Shown here: positions 48,401 to 60,817 of the stretch, in pieces | Layout of the letters: every line of letters begins with the position of its first letter | Numbering within the stretch: the stretch's first letter is position 1 | Assembly (NCBI GenBank): GCA_032358255.1 | Contig: JAULBX010025053.1 | Span: forward strand, 62,001 to 126,000 | DNA length: 64,000 nucleotides | Origin: Heterotrichella gracilis | Lineage: Eukaryota > Sar > Xanthophyceae > Tribonematales > Xanthonemataceae | Reading direction: 5' to 3' | Position numbers and translations under genes: made by a program | Notes under the pieces: generated by a model | What the model saw: the letters and a program-made list of their open reading frames with translations, nothing else | What the model was told of the DNA's origin: nothing | The model's database searches: none

Positions 48401-49983
48401 TGTTCTGATAACATGTAGGAGTTGTCACGGGTGATTGTTGTAGCGCTTGCTTTTGCTCAGGATAGTATGACACAGGCTAGCTATTGCAAGAGAGATGACA
48501 GGCGCCCTTAACAGTCTACAGAGCACAGCAATTGCACGCACTTTGCCATACTGTTCTCTTGCCACCCCTCATGTCATGTGTGCATGCAACGGCAGCAGTG
48601 ATAAATGCAGCAACAATTAAAACCCAGTGTATTCATGAATGGCGGTTTGGGTCTTGCAGCTGTACACCCACCGCGAGGATGTGGATCGAATCAACAAGGA
48701 GCAGCTGAAGGAGCTGAAGGGTGAGAGGGTGCGCTACGAGGCACTGGACAGTGGAAATGTGGAGCTGTTGCGCGCGACCTGCTCGGTGAGGGAGATGTGC
48801 AATCTTGTGTGTCCTTCTTCTAGCTCTGAGTGTGGTACAACCACCTTTGATACTGTGGTTACTAGCCTATATTTAGTATGCAAACAATCTGTCATATCTC
48901 GTAATGTGTCTGGCAGCTTTCACTGGGACACTTCCTTTTTAGGCAACATAGCTGCTCAAACTCAAGGTGGATGGCAAGTGTAAGTGACTTCTTGTCGTGT
49001 AGGTACGGGACATTCTGGAGCTGAAAGTGGGTGCCCAGGTCATGCTCCTGCGCAATGTGAGCACTGCAAAGGGGCTGGTGAATGGAGCACGAGGGGTGGT
49101 GGAGCGGTTTGCTGGCTCCATGAAGCTCCCTGTGGTGCGCTTTGCCAATGGCGAGGTGACAATGATTGGCAAGGAAAGTGCCACTGTGGCGGCTGGCGGC
49201 CGAGTCTTTGCCACGCGGGTGCAGGTGTGTATTATGGCCACGATAGCACACATCTACCTATCAAGGTATCATATATGACGACCTGGCGAGGCCAATCTAA
49301 TGCTTGAACATTGGTTTCTAATGGCGCAAGGCAGTGGCTATCCATTTCAGTCTTGCAAACCCTTGATGCCAGCGCTATAGCTATATGTGTACACGTGGGG
49401 ATATGTGGTACATTGGGTGTGTTAGCGCCTTGGCCCTGAACCATCATCGTGCGGGTATCCAATGCATCTCTGCGTGGTTTGCAGATTCCTCTGGACCTTG
49501 CCTGGGCCATCTCGGTGCACAAGAGCCAGGGCATGAGCCTGGACAGGGTGGAGGTTGCACTGTCGAAGGCGTTTGAGCCGGGGATGGCGTACGTGGCACT
49601 CAGGTGAGGATGTGTGCATTTGTAAACGTCCACTTCTATGGCTATGATGTCTTGGAAGCAAAATGTCTCCTCTTCATCAGCCCCTAACGTTCAGGAATGC
49701 TGCCATGTACCCGGATCATGCCTAAAAATCCAGATTTTATGAATACGTATACGCAGCGTGCTCTTGATCAGGCGCGTGCTAAGGAAGCAGATCTACCAAG
49801 AGAAGAGCATTGCCCTCTCGTTCACTACCCCCATTTGCTTGCAGTCGATCTCGGTCCATGGCGGGGTTGCGCATCATGGGCAGCATCCACCCTAAAGCCC
49901 TTACAGCGGACCACAAAGTGTTGGAATTTTACAGGAAGATATCAAGGCAAGCTGCTGCAAACCAGGCAGTAAGACCATGTTGA
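45427..49983 (+). CDS. PIF1: PIF1 family 5'-3' DNA helicase
   Basis: Thirteen exons (45427-45441, 45762-45893, 46054-46167, 46295-46561, 46682-46830, 47125-47392, 47576-47678, 47876-47997, 48227-48355, 48660-48785, 49003-49224, 49485-49603, 49845-49983) give 634 residues. PIF1 unwinds G-quadruplexes and DNA ends, removes telomerase and acts in mitochondria and nucleus. Visible motifs: Q motif [12 protein letters not shown]; Walker [10 protein letters not shown] (Lys241); [10 protein letters not shown]; Walker B with the PIF1 signature [55 protein letters not shown] and [15 protein letters not shown]. The first about 180 residues ([20 protein letters not shown] then [14 protein letters not shown]) resemble the PINT region of animal PIF1. 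The first exon has only five codons (MAVAK), so the start is the least certain part. Confidence 0.93.
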
Positions 49984-51773
49984 CAACCCTGGGTGCTGGC
50001 TATGGTGGCAGCGTGGTGTGCACTAGGCGTATAATGCAGTGTGCCGCAGTGATCATTGGGCATTGCTAAATCCGCTGGTGGGGTAGGGGGGGTGGGGGAG
50101 ATAATTTGCAATTTTACTCATTATGTTTGTGCCTCCAGGTGGCTTGATAATTGTATCAAGGGTAATCAGATAATTATACCCTTGATGATATTGAGTCTAA
50201 TGCGTAGCAATTAGACGATATTTAATTCTGTAGCAAATTCCATATCCTGACAATGACAAGGCCTTTAGGGTCAGTTTGGTGGGCATGCAGAGAGGGAATG
50301 CAATTAGCTACTCCCGTATACATTTCATTTTTTACTGTACAGCATGCCCTTCGGTAATATTGCATTGGGGCAGCATGCCATGCTTGTTGTTGGACTTGGA
50401 AGAAGGAAATGGGAAGCATGTTTATGTTGTATGTGTCTGATATCACTGAACAGCCTTTTAGCTGCCATTGACTCCTCCTCTATCGCATCACTTCCCCTCG
50501 GAGTTAGGGCCTGCATAGTATCAACCTAGTAGCTTCCCTTCCCAGGGCAGTGGCACTGACTTTTTCTTAGGGACTGTGCATGGTCACTATGCCACTGTGG
50601 CCTTGTTCACTACTTATTGTGGCTGGTCAAAGTCAACTTGCAGTTGTTCCTCGGAGTCCCCTTCCATGTTTTCTGTCCATCACTGTTATCCAGGCACAGG
50701 CCTAGTCTGGAAGCCTTTAGGGGTATCTCAGTGTATTTGTGCACATGAGGCTTCAAGCTACATCGGATGGATTCAAGCCACATCGGAAGGATTCCTTGAC
50801 CCAAGGCCTCACGTAATCAGGTTGTGCATATCATCGTACGTATCACGCACTCGTCAACGGTTAACAGCTACCTCAGTATTACATCTCGTATTCATTGTTT
50901 CCAGCATCAAGTTAATGCTGTGCAGCACAATGCTGGAACTGACAGGCAAAATTTTCAACAACGTTGTACGCATGAAATGTAATTCAGCTTGAACTATGAT
51001 CTGCGTGGTGCATTGCATGCATGCCAGCACTTGGTGTGCATATCCCATTGTAAGGTTTGGATGATTCGTGAACAAAAATGTAGCCCCCCCAGTGTACTCG
51101 AGTCTGACAATGCAATATGCTTATACGCTTGAATTTGTAAACATGCACGTTATACCATGTCATAGTAAAAAAACTGAAATCAAGCGGCGACACAACGAAA
51201 CAACTCAAACTCAAAACTCTTGGTAAACTACAGGAGTCTACCAATTACCAAATCTAAATACACTAAAATCCTGTGGACAACTTTCATCAGTGATGTAAAC
51301 TATGTATACACTGAACGGTAACATTGTCTACCCATGTGGCTGCCCGTGCGCAATGCAGTATCGCTACGATGAGTGCGATGCTACCCAGGCCATGAAGAAA
51401 GCACGTGTGCGGTGATACGCTCATGCAGTGCCTATATACTCGTATGGCGCAAATGAGGTGTCAATGGCTAACGCTGAATACGTCAGTTGTTTGCTGTAGA
51501 AGGGGAGGAGAAAATGGCCATTTCTGCGCAAACATGTTGCCTGATTGACCAGTGCTTTGAAACCACGCAACTGGGATGTCTATGTTGAGCCGAATGCATT
51601 TATGTGTTGTATGCTATCTACATCAACTTCCTGCCAAGAGCAAGTCCGGCGTATGCAATATACCAGCAACTATCTGCATGCATGTGCTTCACTCTCGTGT
51701 ACCTATTGGCTACTGACTACTCATCGCAGTACCCTCCCAGCTGCAACTGGATAAAATCTAACAAAGAACCCAT
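49984..51773. other. Convergent intergenic region
   Basis: Between the stops of PIF1 (+) and the EDR2-like gene (-). AT-rich, with no recognisable coding sequence; both 3' UTRs lie here. Confidence 0.5.
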
Positions 51774-54700
51774 TCATGGCTCTGGCTTCTCTGTCGTGGT
51801 GCCGAGCTTTCCAGTTTTGGTGTCCAACCAGACAGCCTTGCCCAGATCGAGGAAGTTGAGCCGCACCGTTCCCAGCAGCTTTTCGGGCAGCTCCTCTGGC
51901 AAATGGCCCTCCATAACTACCCCCAGCTCAATGATGATGCCCTTGGTGGCCCCAGCAACCAGACCCACCACCGACTGTGCCACCGAGCTGCTCCCAATGT
52001 CCAAGTCAACCTCCATGTACCCAGGGCCTCTGCAATTGGTCAACAAAGTAAACAAAATGGTACACGCCAGAGAATAGTAGCACATATGGCTGCTCATAAA
52101 TATGCTGATGACAGCAGTTAGACACACTTAACATGCGCCATGACCGCACGTGCGCCAGTAGCTACATGCAGTGCCTGTCTGTACCAATAATTATATGAAG
52201 TTGCACATTCCTAGATGGTACCACAATGTGGTTACATTCTACCTGAAGTACTCTGTCCTGATCTTCTTGCCCAGCAGCACAGGAGTGTTGCCCACGCTTT
52301 GCCTGACCACCCAGCTGCCCTTGGCAATGTTGGGCACCAGTTTGAAGGTCTCGTTGCGGACAGGTTTGTCTCCAGACAGGAACCTGTGGAATTAACACAT
52401 ACAAGTCAAATGATGTGCAGCCACTAGTGCCAGATAATGGCTAATGGCTACCCTTTAGACACATTTTATCAGGTTTCACAACATGTCTTTGAATCAGGAT
52501 TGGGAAAGAAACTGCTTTGCGCAATGCTTTGTATCGTGCACTACCCACACCTGGCAAGGCATATGTCAAAAGGGGACATGGCATCCACGTCTGAATCAGC
52601 ATAGTCCCCATCGTCAGAGTGCACCGAATGCGAAGAGCGGTCAATCTCAGAGGTGCGGCTTTCTGCCCATGACGGGGCAAAATCCGCAGCCCAGGTCATT
52701 GTCAATGACAGCGGTGGCTTCTGCGGCACCATGATCTGGACAAGGAAGTTGAATGGTGCTGTGTTGACCCTGCCATGAAATAATACTGCGTCAGCCCTCA
52801 ACAAAGCCATGGCCTTTACATCGAAATTAAATCATAATGCAACTGCGATGTTCCTCAGCAACATTGTGCATGCCTGCCAGTGGTTGCATAAGACAAATTG
52901 CAGCAAACGCCAGGACCCCGAAATTGTACTTACTTCAAGGAGGGCAGGTGCTGTGCAATGTGGAAGGTGGCCTCATCCAGCTTAACCAGATCCACTGCCA
53001 CAAGCTCAAACACGGGCTCGTCAGCAGGAATCTTCTTCTTGTCCTGCAACAAGGAGCAGGGGCAGAGGGACTCGGATGCAATGAGACTGCGCAGCCAATT
53101 CCAGTTTGGTGCAGTTGCAGATTCCAACCTGTGAGATTGCACTAGCAACACAGCATGGTGCAATATCACAGAACAGGTACAGGCAAAGTAACCAGACGCC
53201 TGATGAGTCCAGTCATTATGCACCCAACATCATTTCCACCTCCCACATCAAAACGGAGCAATTACCTTGAGATACGTTGGCCCGCGGACCTTGAACCCGC
53301 ACGTGCCAGGATCCTGCCAGTACTCAGGAGGCAGTGTTCCCGCTGCCACAGCCGCAGCTGCAGCAGCTGCTTCCACTATGTCAGTCTCAGCTTGCAGCCT
53401 CTCCTCCTCTGGCAGCTCTTCAATTGACTCTTGGAATAACTCCAGCTCACTGGGCGTCCTGCACAACATACCCCCGACATGTGAGACGCAATACAAGACT
53501 TGCACGCATCGTTGAACCATCCTCCTGATCGAACAACTGTTCATTCCATGTGAACACACGCAATGCAGATGTCTGACCTTTGCTAGTCAACACGCTAGCC
53601 ATGCAGCCTTCGCTGCTTGTAAGCCATCCTTAGGTCAGCAATCGCTATCCACAGGCTTTGATTTCCTCGTGCGCTGTCACATGAACCAACACAGCAGTAA
53701 AGGAATGATGCATATGCTCTGGATGAACGCAGCATGCCGTTGCACTCACCAAGGCAGGGTGGGAGTGGACCTGTCCTGCACTCCGCCAGGTCCCGGGACC
53801 GGGTGCACGAGGCTGGTGCGAGCAAGGCTGGTGCGCATGAGGCCTTGCAAGGTGCTGCGCCGCGCTAGGGTGGCCTGGTGCGCTGCAGTGGCCTGCGCCT
53901 CCACCTCCTCGTCTGGCAGCTCCGATGCGATGTCGTTGTTGCCGCGCAGCGAGAAGGGCTTGACCACAAAGCGCTCCTGCTCCAGCTGTGTGGCAAGACA
54001 AGGCGCGCTGTCAGCCTCAACCAGTGGGTTCAGTTGTGGTACCCATGCCGGCAGGTGCTCGCCGTGCGAAAAGGAATTATTACTGCTTCTTTTAAAAAAC
54101 ATCTCTGTTTATGGTAATCGCGCATGCAGCTTGTAGGACTAGTGGACTGGCATTTGCAATGGGAGACTTTGACCCACATCCTTTTACAGGTTACTTACTA
54201 ATCACAACAGGCACCCTCAGTGCATCAGTACAGGTCAACCACAGGTCAACCACAGCAGTGTGCAGCAACTTACGATGTCCCGCAGTGTGACGACCCCCTC
54301 CACCAGCGCATTCAGCCAGGCGTCCCTGGACATGCTGCCCAGGAAGGGCAGCCAGCGCGACAGCCAGCAGTCGTCACTCAGCCAGCCACCAAAGTCCGTC
54401 TTCACCACCAGCGTCACCAGGCACTCCAGCGACTGGCCCCCGCCAGGCACAAACTGCTTCTGGAGGGGCGCGATTGTGAACCCAGCAGCGGCAATCTGCG
54501 TGCAACCCAGGACATCAATTATATATCAGCCATGCGCCACCAGGCTGGCGCTTGAAGCCTTGCAGGGCAACCCTCGCATGCCCACAAATGCTTATTTACC
54601 CATACATCCTTGACATAATGTGGAAAAGTTTACTTAGGCGTATTTTTATAAGGATAACTTTCTCTTAGAACGCCAGAAGTTACAAATCAAGAATGAAATA

Positions 54701-57126
54701 CACTTGTAATCATGCCACTGCCTCCACCAAACAACCACACCAGTGCCCACCCCACCTCCGCTCGTACAGGCTGGTTCCAATTCCACATGGACCCCTCCGT
54801 CTGTGTCTGAGGCGCCTTGTCATGAGCAGTGCTCTGGTACAGGATGACGTAGGTGCCGTCGTCGTCCTGCCGCCAGGAGCGCAGGAACACCAGCTGCCGG
54901 GGCGCAGTCAAGTGCCGGGTCAGACCTGGAGGGCTCCACCTATGCACAGGGCCAGGCATAAGCACATATGTCATGGCATATAAGTATGCATCCAATCCTG
55001 TAGGTACATGCATTACAGCTTTCATGGCCAGGTCAGCATTGCCGGTATGCCTTCCCCATGTGAAGGGCCAAGGCTTTCCAAACCACCTCTTCCCAGCGTG
55101 TACATGCTGCGCAACCGTATACCCCACATGTATGTACTCAGTTATATAGGTTCGCACAAGCGCACCTGTGCGACATGACGTGGGTGTGCTCGTCGATGGT
55201 CTCCAGCACCTCGGCATCGCTGAAGGTGAGGCCAAGCTCGCGGATCTGATCGGGGTTGATGACAGCCTGCGGTGGAAAAATGGGCAGGTCCTGATGTATA
55301 CTGGGGTGACCTTGGTAACGCCCATGATTGGGAATTGGGGTTGGAGCTAATATCCATGCAGAGTTGTGCGTCAGATGCATCATGCATGCATCCTTCACTG
55401 CGCAGGAAGCCATTTGCACATGCAGCACTGGCAGTCAGGGGCACTGGCAATCGCTGACGAGAAAGAGCCTGTTTGTTACCTGCAAGCAGAGGTCTGGCGG
55501 CACGCGCACGACTGCTGATATCATGGCTGCCCCCCCCTGGCCATTGGGCCCCTTCTCCTCCAAGAATACCGCCACCCCGTTCACGTGCTTGAAGGAAGCC
55601 CACTTGCGCGAGGTGCGCCGCTGCTGCGGCGCCGCTGGTGGGCGCGCGGGGGCGGGCGACAGGTGGCGGAAGCTGCTGCGCCGGTTGAAGTTGGGTGCAC
55701 CGGCGTCGCTGCTTGGAATTGCCACTGCAAGCGTCAGGCCAGGCTTGAGTGGCATGCCACATGGGCATCTGAGGGGAAGAATCAATGGACTGCTGTGCAT
55801 GCATGTCAGAGAGTAGCAGCTGTCCTGCATCCAAAGATGCCAAGGCTATCATTGCGTGTGCAAATGCCAGGCCTACTGTGTTCGCAAGCATGGTGCATAT
55901 TTACTTCCAAGTGAAGCAACAAACAAGTTGAATGCAGATCGGACCTGAAAGCTGGGGCACCGGACTGTGTGGAGGCAGTTGGGCACCATACATGCCTGAT
56001 GCATCGCTGGCGACAGTTTCTGAAGCCAGGCCAGCCCGAGCGTCATCCTGCTAATACCACAAGCAGGAATTTTTCACACCACAACATCTTGTTGGGTGGA
56101 CATACCTAGGTACAGCGCAGTTGTGTGCTAGGCATCGTGACCTAGTGATAAGGATACAATACAAATTAATTGGCCTGTGCATTCCTGTGCACAACATTAG
56201 CTTTTTGTACAAGTTGATCCAGCAATGCTTTGCTCAATGCAGCATTCAGTCACACCCCCGCATGTGGACAGCAACTTGGCACTATCGTCACTTGCTGTCT
56301 GCTGTGTGCACATGCACAGCTTCATGGCCTTTCAGAGGTACACCATTTGTACTGCATGAAGGGGAATGGTAATTATTGCAAGTATCCTCACCAGTGAGGA
56401 TAGCCGCGAGGGGCCAGGGGTGGTGTCTGGCGGGGACATCACCCCTGTGGCCACCTGCGCCGCTGAGATTGCGGAGATGGCCTGCCCAAAAGCCTGCATC
56501 CACTCATCTGCTGTTTCCTGCTCCTCAAAGCAGATCACAAGCCTGCTGCTCCCGTAGTGGGACACCGGCCAAGTGATCTGGATGGCATGCTGCATGGATA
56601 CAGGAACTTGGTTAGCCGGCGTCCACTGCTCTGGCTAAAGCACCAGCACCCAAGACCCGTGTCCATGCGCCAGGAGGTATATGCACTCACCATGGCTGTC
56701 GTGGAGTAGGAGCCAGCAGCCAGTGCCCACACCGTGGAGGTACCCTTGGCTCGCACTTTATACTCTTCGACCCCCTGTGAACCAGTGACGCAGGTGATCA
56801 CCCATCGCGGTCCTGTCACCTGGCTACAGGTTGAACAACCAGTTGGCACTCACCAGGTATCGCACTTTGCACCTTCCAGACAGGGGCCAAGCCTTGGATG
56901 GCTGTGTATCCTTGGGCTTGCGGTAGGTGAGCAGTGTGTCTGCGTAAAGCACTGCATAGCGCTTGTTGAGCAGCTTGTCCACGTACACTGACTCCCGATA
57001 AAACCACCCTTCAATCAAGACCTCTTTCCCAATTGTTGCTGACCAGGACTTGGATCTCCTGTGTGCGCTAGACGCACGCTTGACAGGGGCCACAACCTCA
57101 CCCTCTGGTGGTTGGACGTGAGCCAT
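51774..57126 (-). CDS. EDR2: EDR2-like protein: PH, START and DUF1336 domains
   Basis: Fourteen exons (57126-56854, 56819-56691, 56589-56392, 56047-55945, 55724-55480, 55266-55166, 54939-54756, 54495-54274, 53985-53750, 53458-53266, 53043-52934, 52769-52551, 52383-52243, 52029-51774) give 869 residues. Plant EDR2 is a lipid-binding negative regulator of salicylate-dependent defence and cell death at endomembranes. Residues about 35-145 form a PH domain (EGWFYRESVYVDKLLNKRYAV, closing ADEWMQAFGQAI). A START lipid-transfer domain spans about 235-450 (KWASFKHVNGVAVFLEEK, VFLRSWRQDDDGTYVILYQS, FVPGGGQSLECLVTLVVKTD). The C-terminal DUF1336 (EDR2_C) starts at CGFKVRGPTYLKDKKKIP and runs to GKAVWLDT, with FNFLVQIMVP and GPGYMEVDLDIGSSSVAQSV. 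An Ala run (VEAAAAAAAVAAG) precedes DUF1336. The acceptor of exon 5 (CGCTTGCAG) is fixed by frame. Starts diverge from the MKK gene. The ligand and role in an alga are unknown. Confidence 0.94.
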
Positions 57127-57935
57127 TGCAGCCCAACTTACGCTGCTATGTCAACAGTGCAGTCAGGACGTGCAAGAGTATGTCACTAGGTGGCCTTGGA
57201 TGACACAGGTGGATTACCACATTGCCCAAAGTAGGTGCCCACTACAAGCAGATCATCATATGCATGCATTCAACCGTACTGCGCAACCTGGTTTCTATCA
57301 GCCAACGCACAGGCCAGGCAAGGCAGATGCTGTGTCATCGTCAAAGGGTGGGTTCATTCCCAACTGTCGTCATGCATGCATACACACTCCAGGGACAAAT
57401 TACCCGGGCTTTCTGTCACTGTTGTTGCGAGGGCAACAGCACGTCTGCAAAAGGACAATGAAGGGGAACGAAACACTAGTGGGAGTGCAGGAAGCTCGAG
57501 AGCTTTGTAGCCAGGAAACTGGTTGCGAAGTCAGTGCCAACCGGGTGGGGACCAGAATGGTCCCAGAGAGACAATCTGGGGATAGTGAACACAATGTTTC
57601 AACTTGTAAAGGCTTTAGACAAGTGAGGGAAGGGGTTCAGTGAGGGATGCAGTTTACTTTCGGTTTATCTGTCGACAGGCCCTTCGCTGCTTGCCCAGTT
57701 CGTTGCGTTGCTGACATCACAACCTTGCATCGCTTCTCGACTGTGTGTGCTGCAGTAGACTCTCAACTCGACGAAAGGGCTGCCTCCTCCAAACCGAATC
57801 TGTTGCTGACAGCTGGGGGGAACTGTCACTGGGCTGGGGCACACTGCTTGGCTACTTTAGTTTGAGGATAGTGTTCACTTGTTAGTTTGAGGATAGTGTT
57901 CACTTGTTTGCTAGTGGGCATTGGCAACCACCGCA
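57127..57935. promoter_or_regulatory. Divergent promoter region between EDR2-like and MKK genes
   Basis: About 810 bp between two divergent ATG codons. A direct repeat (TTTGAGGATAGTGTTCACTTGTT) occurs twice in tandem at about 57860-57907, just before the MKK start. No TATA element was recognised. Confidence 0.5.
57859..57907. repeat. 23-bp tandem repeat just upstream of MKK
   Basis: Two adjacent copies of GTTTGAGGATAGTGTTCACTT lie 29-78 bp before the MKK start codon. This could be a duplicated regulatory element or 5' UTR slippage; function is unknown. Confidence 0.7.
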
Positions 57936-59500
57936 ATGAACAGGAAGCCTCCGATGCTCACGTTAGCCATAGAAGACCATGACTGCCCAAGCTTTGTGGT
58001 GTAAGTCACTGCTGATGCACTGTGAAGGTTGTTCTCCCTGCAGCTCCTGCAGCCCTGTTGCCAACCAGGTTGACTGTTTATTGCAGCACCCATAGTGGAG
58101 CTTGGAATGAGGGGGGACTGAACCTGGGGTTCAACAAGCTGGGGCTCTCCTCCCACACAGATGGCCACACTGACGCTGCCCAGGAGACAACGATCAGGTA
58201 TGCAAGCACGTCAACATAGATGCTGCGCTGTTCATCCAAAATGCTTTTTACCAGTGTGTGGGGGTTCTGTGCAGGGCTCACAGGCAGGACCGGCCTGCAA
58301 CCACGATGAGGTCCACTGCTATGAGCACCCAGGTATGGCTTTCAACAGGGTCCCCGGTTTGCTTTGTTTGAAAGTTTGAACAAGCGCATTGAGCCCTAAG
58401 GGCAAGCATTGCATGCAGAACAACAAGGAGCTACTGCGGGAACCACCAATCGCATTGGAAGACTTGGAGTCCTGTGGAGTGATTGGGAGTGGCAGCCAAG
58501 GGGTGGTGAAGAGGGTGGTGCACAGAATCACCGGGCAAAACCTTGTGCTCAAGGTAACACCAGTGCCATATCTGTTGCGCACCCATATGGCAATAGGAAA
58601 GTCATTGGCTGAGCTTTCTCTCTTACCTGCACCACTACCTGTACCCGCACCAGCCACCAAAACCTAAAGCCAGCACCTTGGGTTTTGTAGGTGATGCGCA
58701 TTGATCTCAGGTCAGACGACGTGCGAAGAGCGGTTGAGACAGAACTCAGGACGCTGGCAGGGGCACAGAACCGGTACATAGTCAAGTACTACCAGTCATA
58801 CTTCCGGGAGGGCGCACTCACCATCCTCATGGAGTACATGGATGGAGGCACACTCGCTGACGTGCAGAAGAAACACCGGAAAATCCCTGAGCAGTACATC
58901 GCCACCATGGCTGTACAGATGCTGAAAGGCTTGGACTACCTGCACAAGGAGCTCAAGATAGTGCACAGAGATGTGAAGCCATCCAACCTCCTGCTCAACT
59001 CCTCTGGGCAGCTGAAAATCTCAGACTTTGGAGTCAGTGGACAGATAACCAACTCCCACACGGCATGCTCAACTTGGGTGGGCACTGTCACATACATGTC
59101 ACCTGAGAGGCTGACAGGCGGCAAGTATTCCTACAATTCTGACGTGTGGGCGGTTGGCTTGACCCTGATGGAATGTGCGATTGGGCACTACCCATATCTC
59201 CCAAAGGTATGGCTTGAACCACTGTGCTGTTGTTCCTTTTTGTACATACAGGCACTGCCTTACACCACATTTTGCCTGCAGAACCCAAACAATGTGGCAT
59301 TCTTCGAGCTCCTGTCGCTGATCGCAACTGAGGAGCCACCAAAGCTGCCAGCCACAGAGTTCTCAGCTGAGTTTTGTGACTTCATCGCATGTTGCTTGAA
59401 GAAGGACCCAAAAGACAGGTGGACACCTTCGGGGTTGTTAAAACATGGCTTCTGCAGAATGTATGAAGCACAAACGACAAACCTAACGGACCTTCTATAG
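57936..59500 (+). CDS. MAP kinase kinase
   Basis: Six exons (57936-58000, 58087-58197, 58275-58332, 58419-58553, 58691-59206, 59282-59500) give 367 residues. Dual-specificity kinases of this family phosphorylate MAP kinases. The N-terminus (SGAWNEGGLNLGFNKLG) matches the plant MKK segment SGTFxDGDLxVN. The kinase domain has the Gly loop GVIGSGSQGVVKRV, Lys123 in LVLKVMRI, HRDVKPSN (Asp217), SDFGVSG (Asp235), the activation loop with the plant-type S/T-x5-S/T sites Ser245 and Thr251, VGTVTYMSPERL and SDVWAVGLTLMECAIGHYPY. The domain fills the protein, so a NTF2 extension as in plant MKK3 is absent. The start MNRKPPMLTLAIEDHD is chosen because its GTAAGT donor joins exon 2 in phase. Its stop lies 84 bp from that of the convergent ALG7 gene, so the 3' UTRs probably overlap. 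Confidence 0.94.
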
Positions 59501-59584
59501 GCACCCTCCTTGCCTGCTTGCGGAACAGTCAGGACTAAAACACCAAAGGGTGCTTGGACAGCTAGTTGCCACACAATGGCAACT

Positions 59585-60817
59585 TCACTTGTAAATCCCT
59601 TGGAGTAGATACCTTGCAGCAAAAGCAGCACAGCAGCAGAACGCTTGGAGGACCAGCAACCTGACACACAAAGCCCGTTCTGTACAAGGACCAACCACCT
59701 GCAGCATCAGGTTGACCAAGTTGTAGTTGGGAGTAGCGTGCAGCAACCCAGTTGCTGGGTCGTATGTCGGCAGTCTATGCCGCGGACATGGTACCCACTT
59801 GAAAAGCTGTGGAACAGAGTAGACAAAGTTGAACACTTGGGGAATAAGAAATAGCAGCAGAGTTTCACTGAAATGACCCAAAATGCCGGCTACTGCTATC
59901 GTCATGCCTGCAAAGTAAGTGAATGTATCCCCAACAAACACCTGCGATGGGTACCAGTTGAACACCAAGAGAGCAAAAGTAGTAGTAGCTAGGGGCAACA
60001 TAAGGTATGCCGAGAACAAGTGGGCATCCCTTGAAACAGGGTTGCTGCCAGCGTGCCCAGCAAGCTCTGTCAAATTGTGTAACAAAACTGCGCACGCAAT
60101 GACAAACGTTTGACCAGCCTCCAAGCCGTTGACACCAGCAAGGATGTTGATAGAGTTGGTGCAGAACACTGTGAGCATGACCATGTAAAGCTTGTACGCC
60201 ATGCCAAGCTCCAGAAAGTCTGCCAGCCCCAACCATGCCCTCAGTGGTTTAGGCACCAACACCGCAGTCCCTCCTCCATACGCCACCAGCAGAGGAAGAG
60301 ATGCGATGGCAGGCAGCATCAGCTTCACCCTCCAAGGGATATCCAGCACATCGTCAGCAAACCCCAGGAACAGCATGAAGCAAATCGTCGCCAGCGCCGC
60401 ATTGTAGTCAACCACCCAGGCGTCTGGGAGCTGCTCGGCTTCATAGAACTTCTCTGTTGATCCATTCCTGAGCGCGTGTACCAGTGAAGCCAGGTTGTAG
60501 TAGTGGAGCTGCTGGAAGAGCACTATGCACACCAAGAACACCAGCCCAGGTGCCAGGCCCAGGGACTCTGGTATCTTCTTCTCTCCTGCCTCGCTGCCTT
60601 TCTTGTTGATGTCCTTCCCATACAAGCCAGCTTTCAAGGTGGACTGCTTCAGGATGGGGATGAGCCTCTTTGTTGCCAAGAAACCAAGCACGCTCACAAG
60701 TGCGCTGATCAGCACCGAATACCGCACTCGGTCATCCTTGACAAAGCACAACGCCACCACGCATGGCACGAACCCCACCAGCCCGAGGGCAGCAAGCCCC
60801 GGGGGAAGCTTTGCCAT
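59585..60817 (-). CDS. ALG7: UDP-GlcNAc:dolichyl-phosphate GlcNAc-1-phosphate transferase
   Basis: A single uninterrupted frame of 410 residues matches the normal length of the ALG7/DPAGT1 family. The ER membrane enzyme starts N-glycan synthesis by moving GlcNAc-1-phosphate to dolichyl phosphate and is the tunicamycin target. About ten hydrophobic segments are visible. Conserved cytosolic motifs are KDINKKGSEAGEKKIPESLG, the acidic FLGFADDVLDIPWRVKLMLP, NSINILAGVNGLEAGQ, FNWYPSQVFVGDTFTYFAGM and the end PCPRHRLPTYDPATG, then NYNLVNLMLQVVGPCTE. The Asp pairs (DD and GDT) are those that bind Mg and pyrophosphate in this family. It is the only intronless conserved gene here. The start Met is followed by a hydrophobic N-terminal helix. 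It faces condensin CND1 divergently (628 bp) and converges on MKK. Confidence 0.96.
   Translation of the reverse strand: MAKLPPGLAALGLVGFVPCVVALCFVKDDRVRYSVLISALVSVLGFLATKRLIPILKQSTLKAGLYGKDINKKGSEAGEKKIPESLGLAPGLVFLVCIVLFQQLHYYNLASLVHALRNGSTEKFYEAEQLPDAWVVDYNAALATICFMLFLGFADDVLDIPWRVKLMLPAIASLPLLVAYGGGTAVLVPKPLRAWLGLADFLELGMAYKLYMVMLTVFCTNSINILAGVNGLEAGQTFVIACAVLLHNLTELAGHAGSNPVSRDAHLFSAYLMLPLATTTFALLVFNWYPSQVFVGDTFTYFAGMTIAVAGILGHFSETLLLFLIPQVFNFVYSVPQLFKWVPCPRHRLPTYDPATGLLHATPNYNLVNLMLQVVGPCTERALCVRLLVLQAFCCCAAFAARYLLQGIYK

Noticed and set aside
53334-53400. Poly-alanine stretch as a microsatellite insertion
   Set aside because: It is a short imperfect GC-rich codon run inside a valid EDR2-like exon, common in algal proteins.
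55142-55891. 249-codon minus-strand frame
   Set aside because: It overlaps START-domain exons of the EDR2-like gene in another frame; the conserved KWASFKHVNGV frame is the real one.
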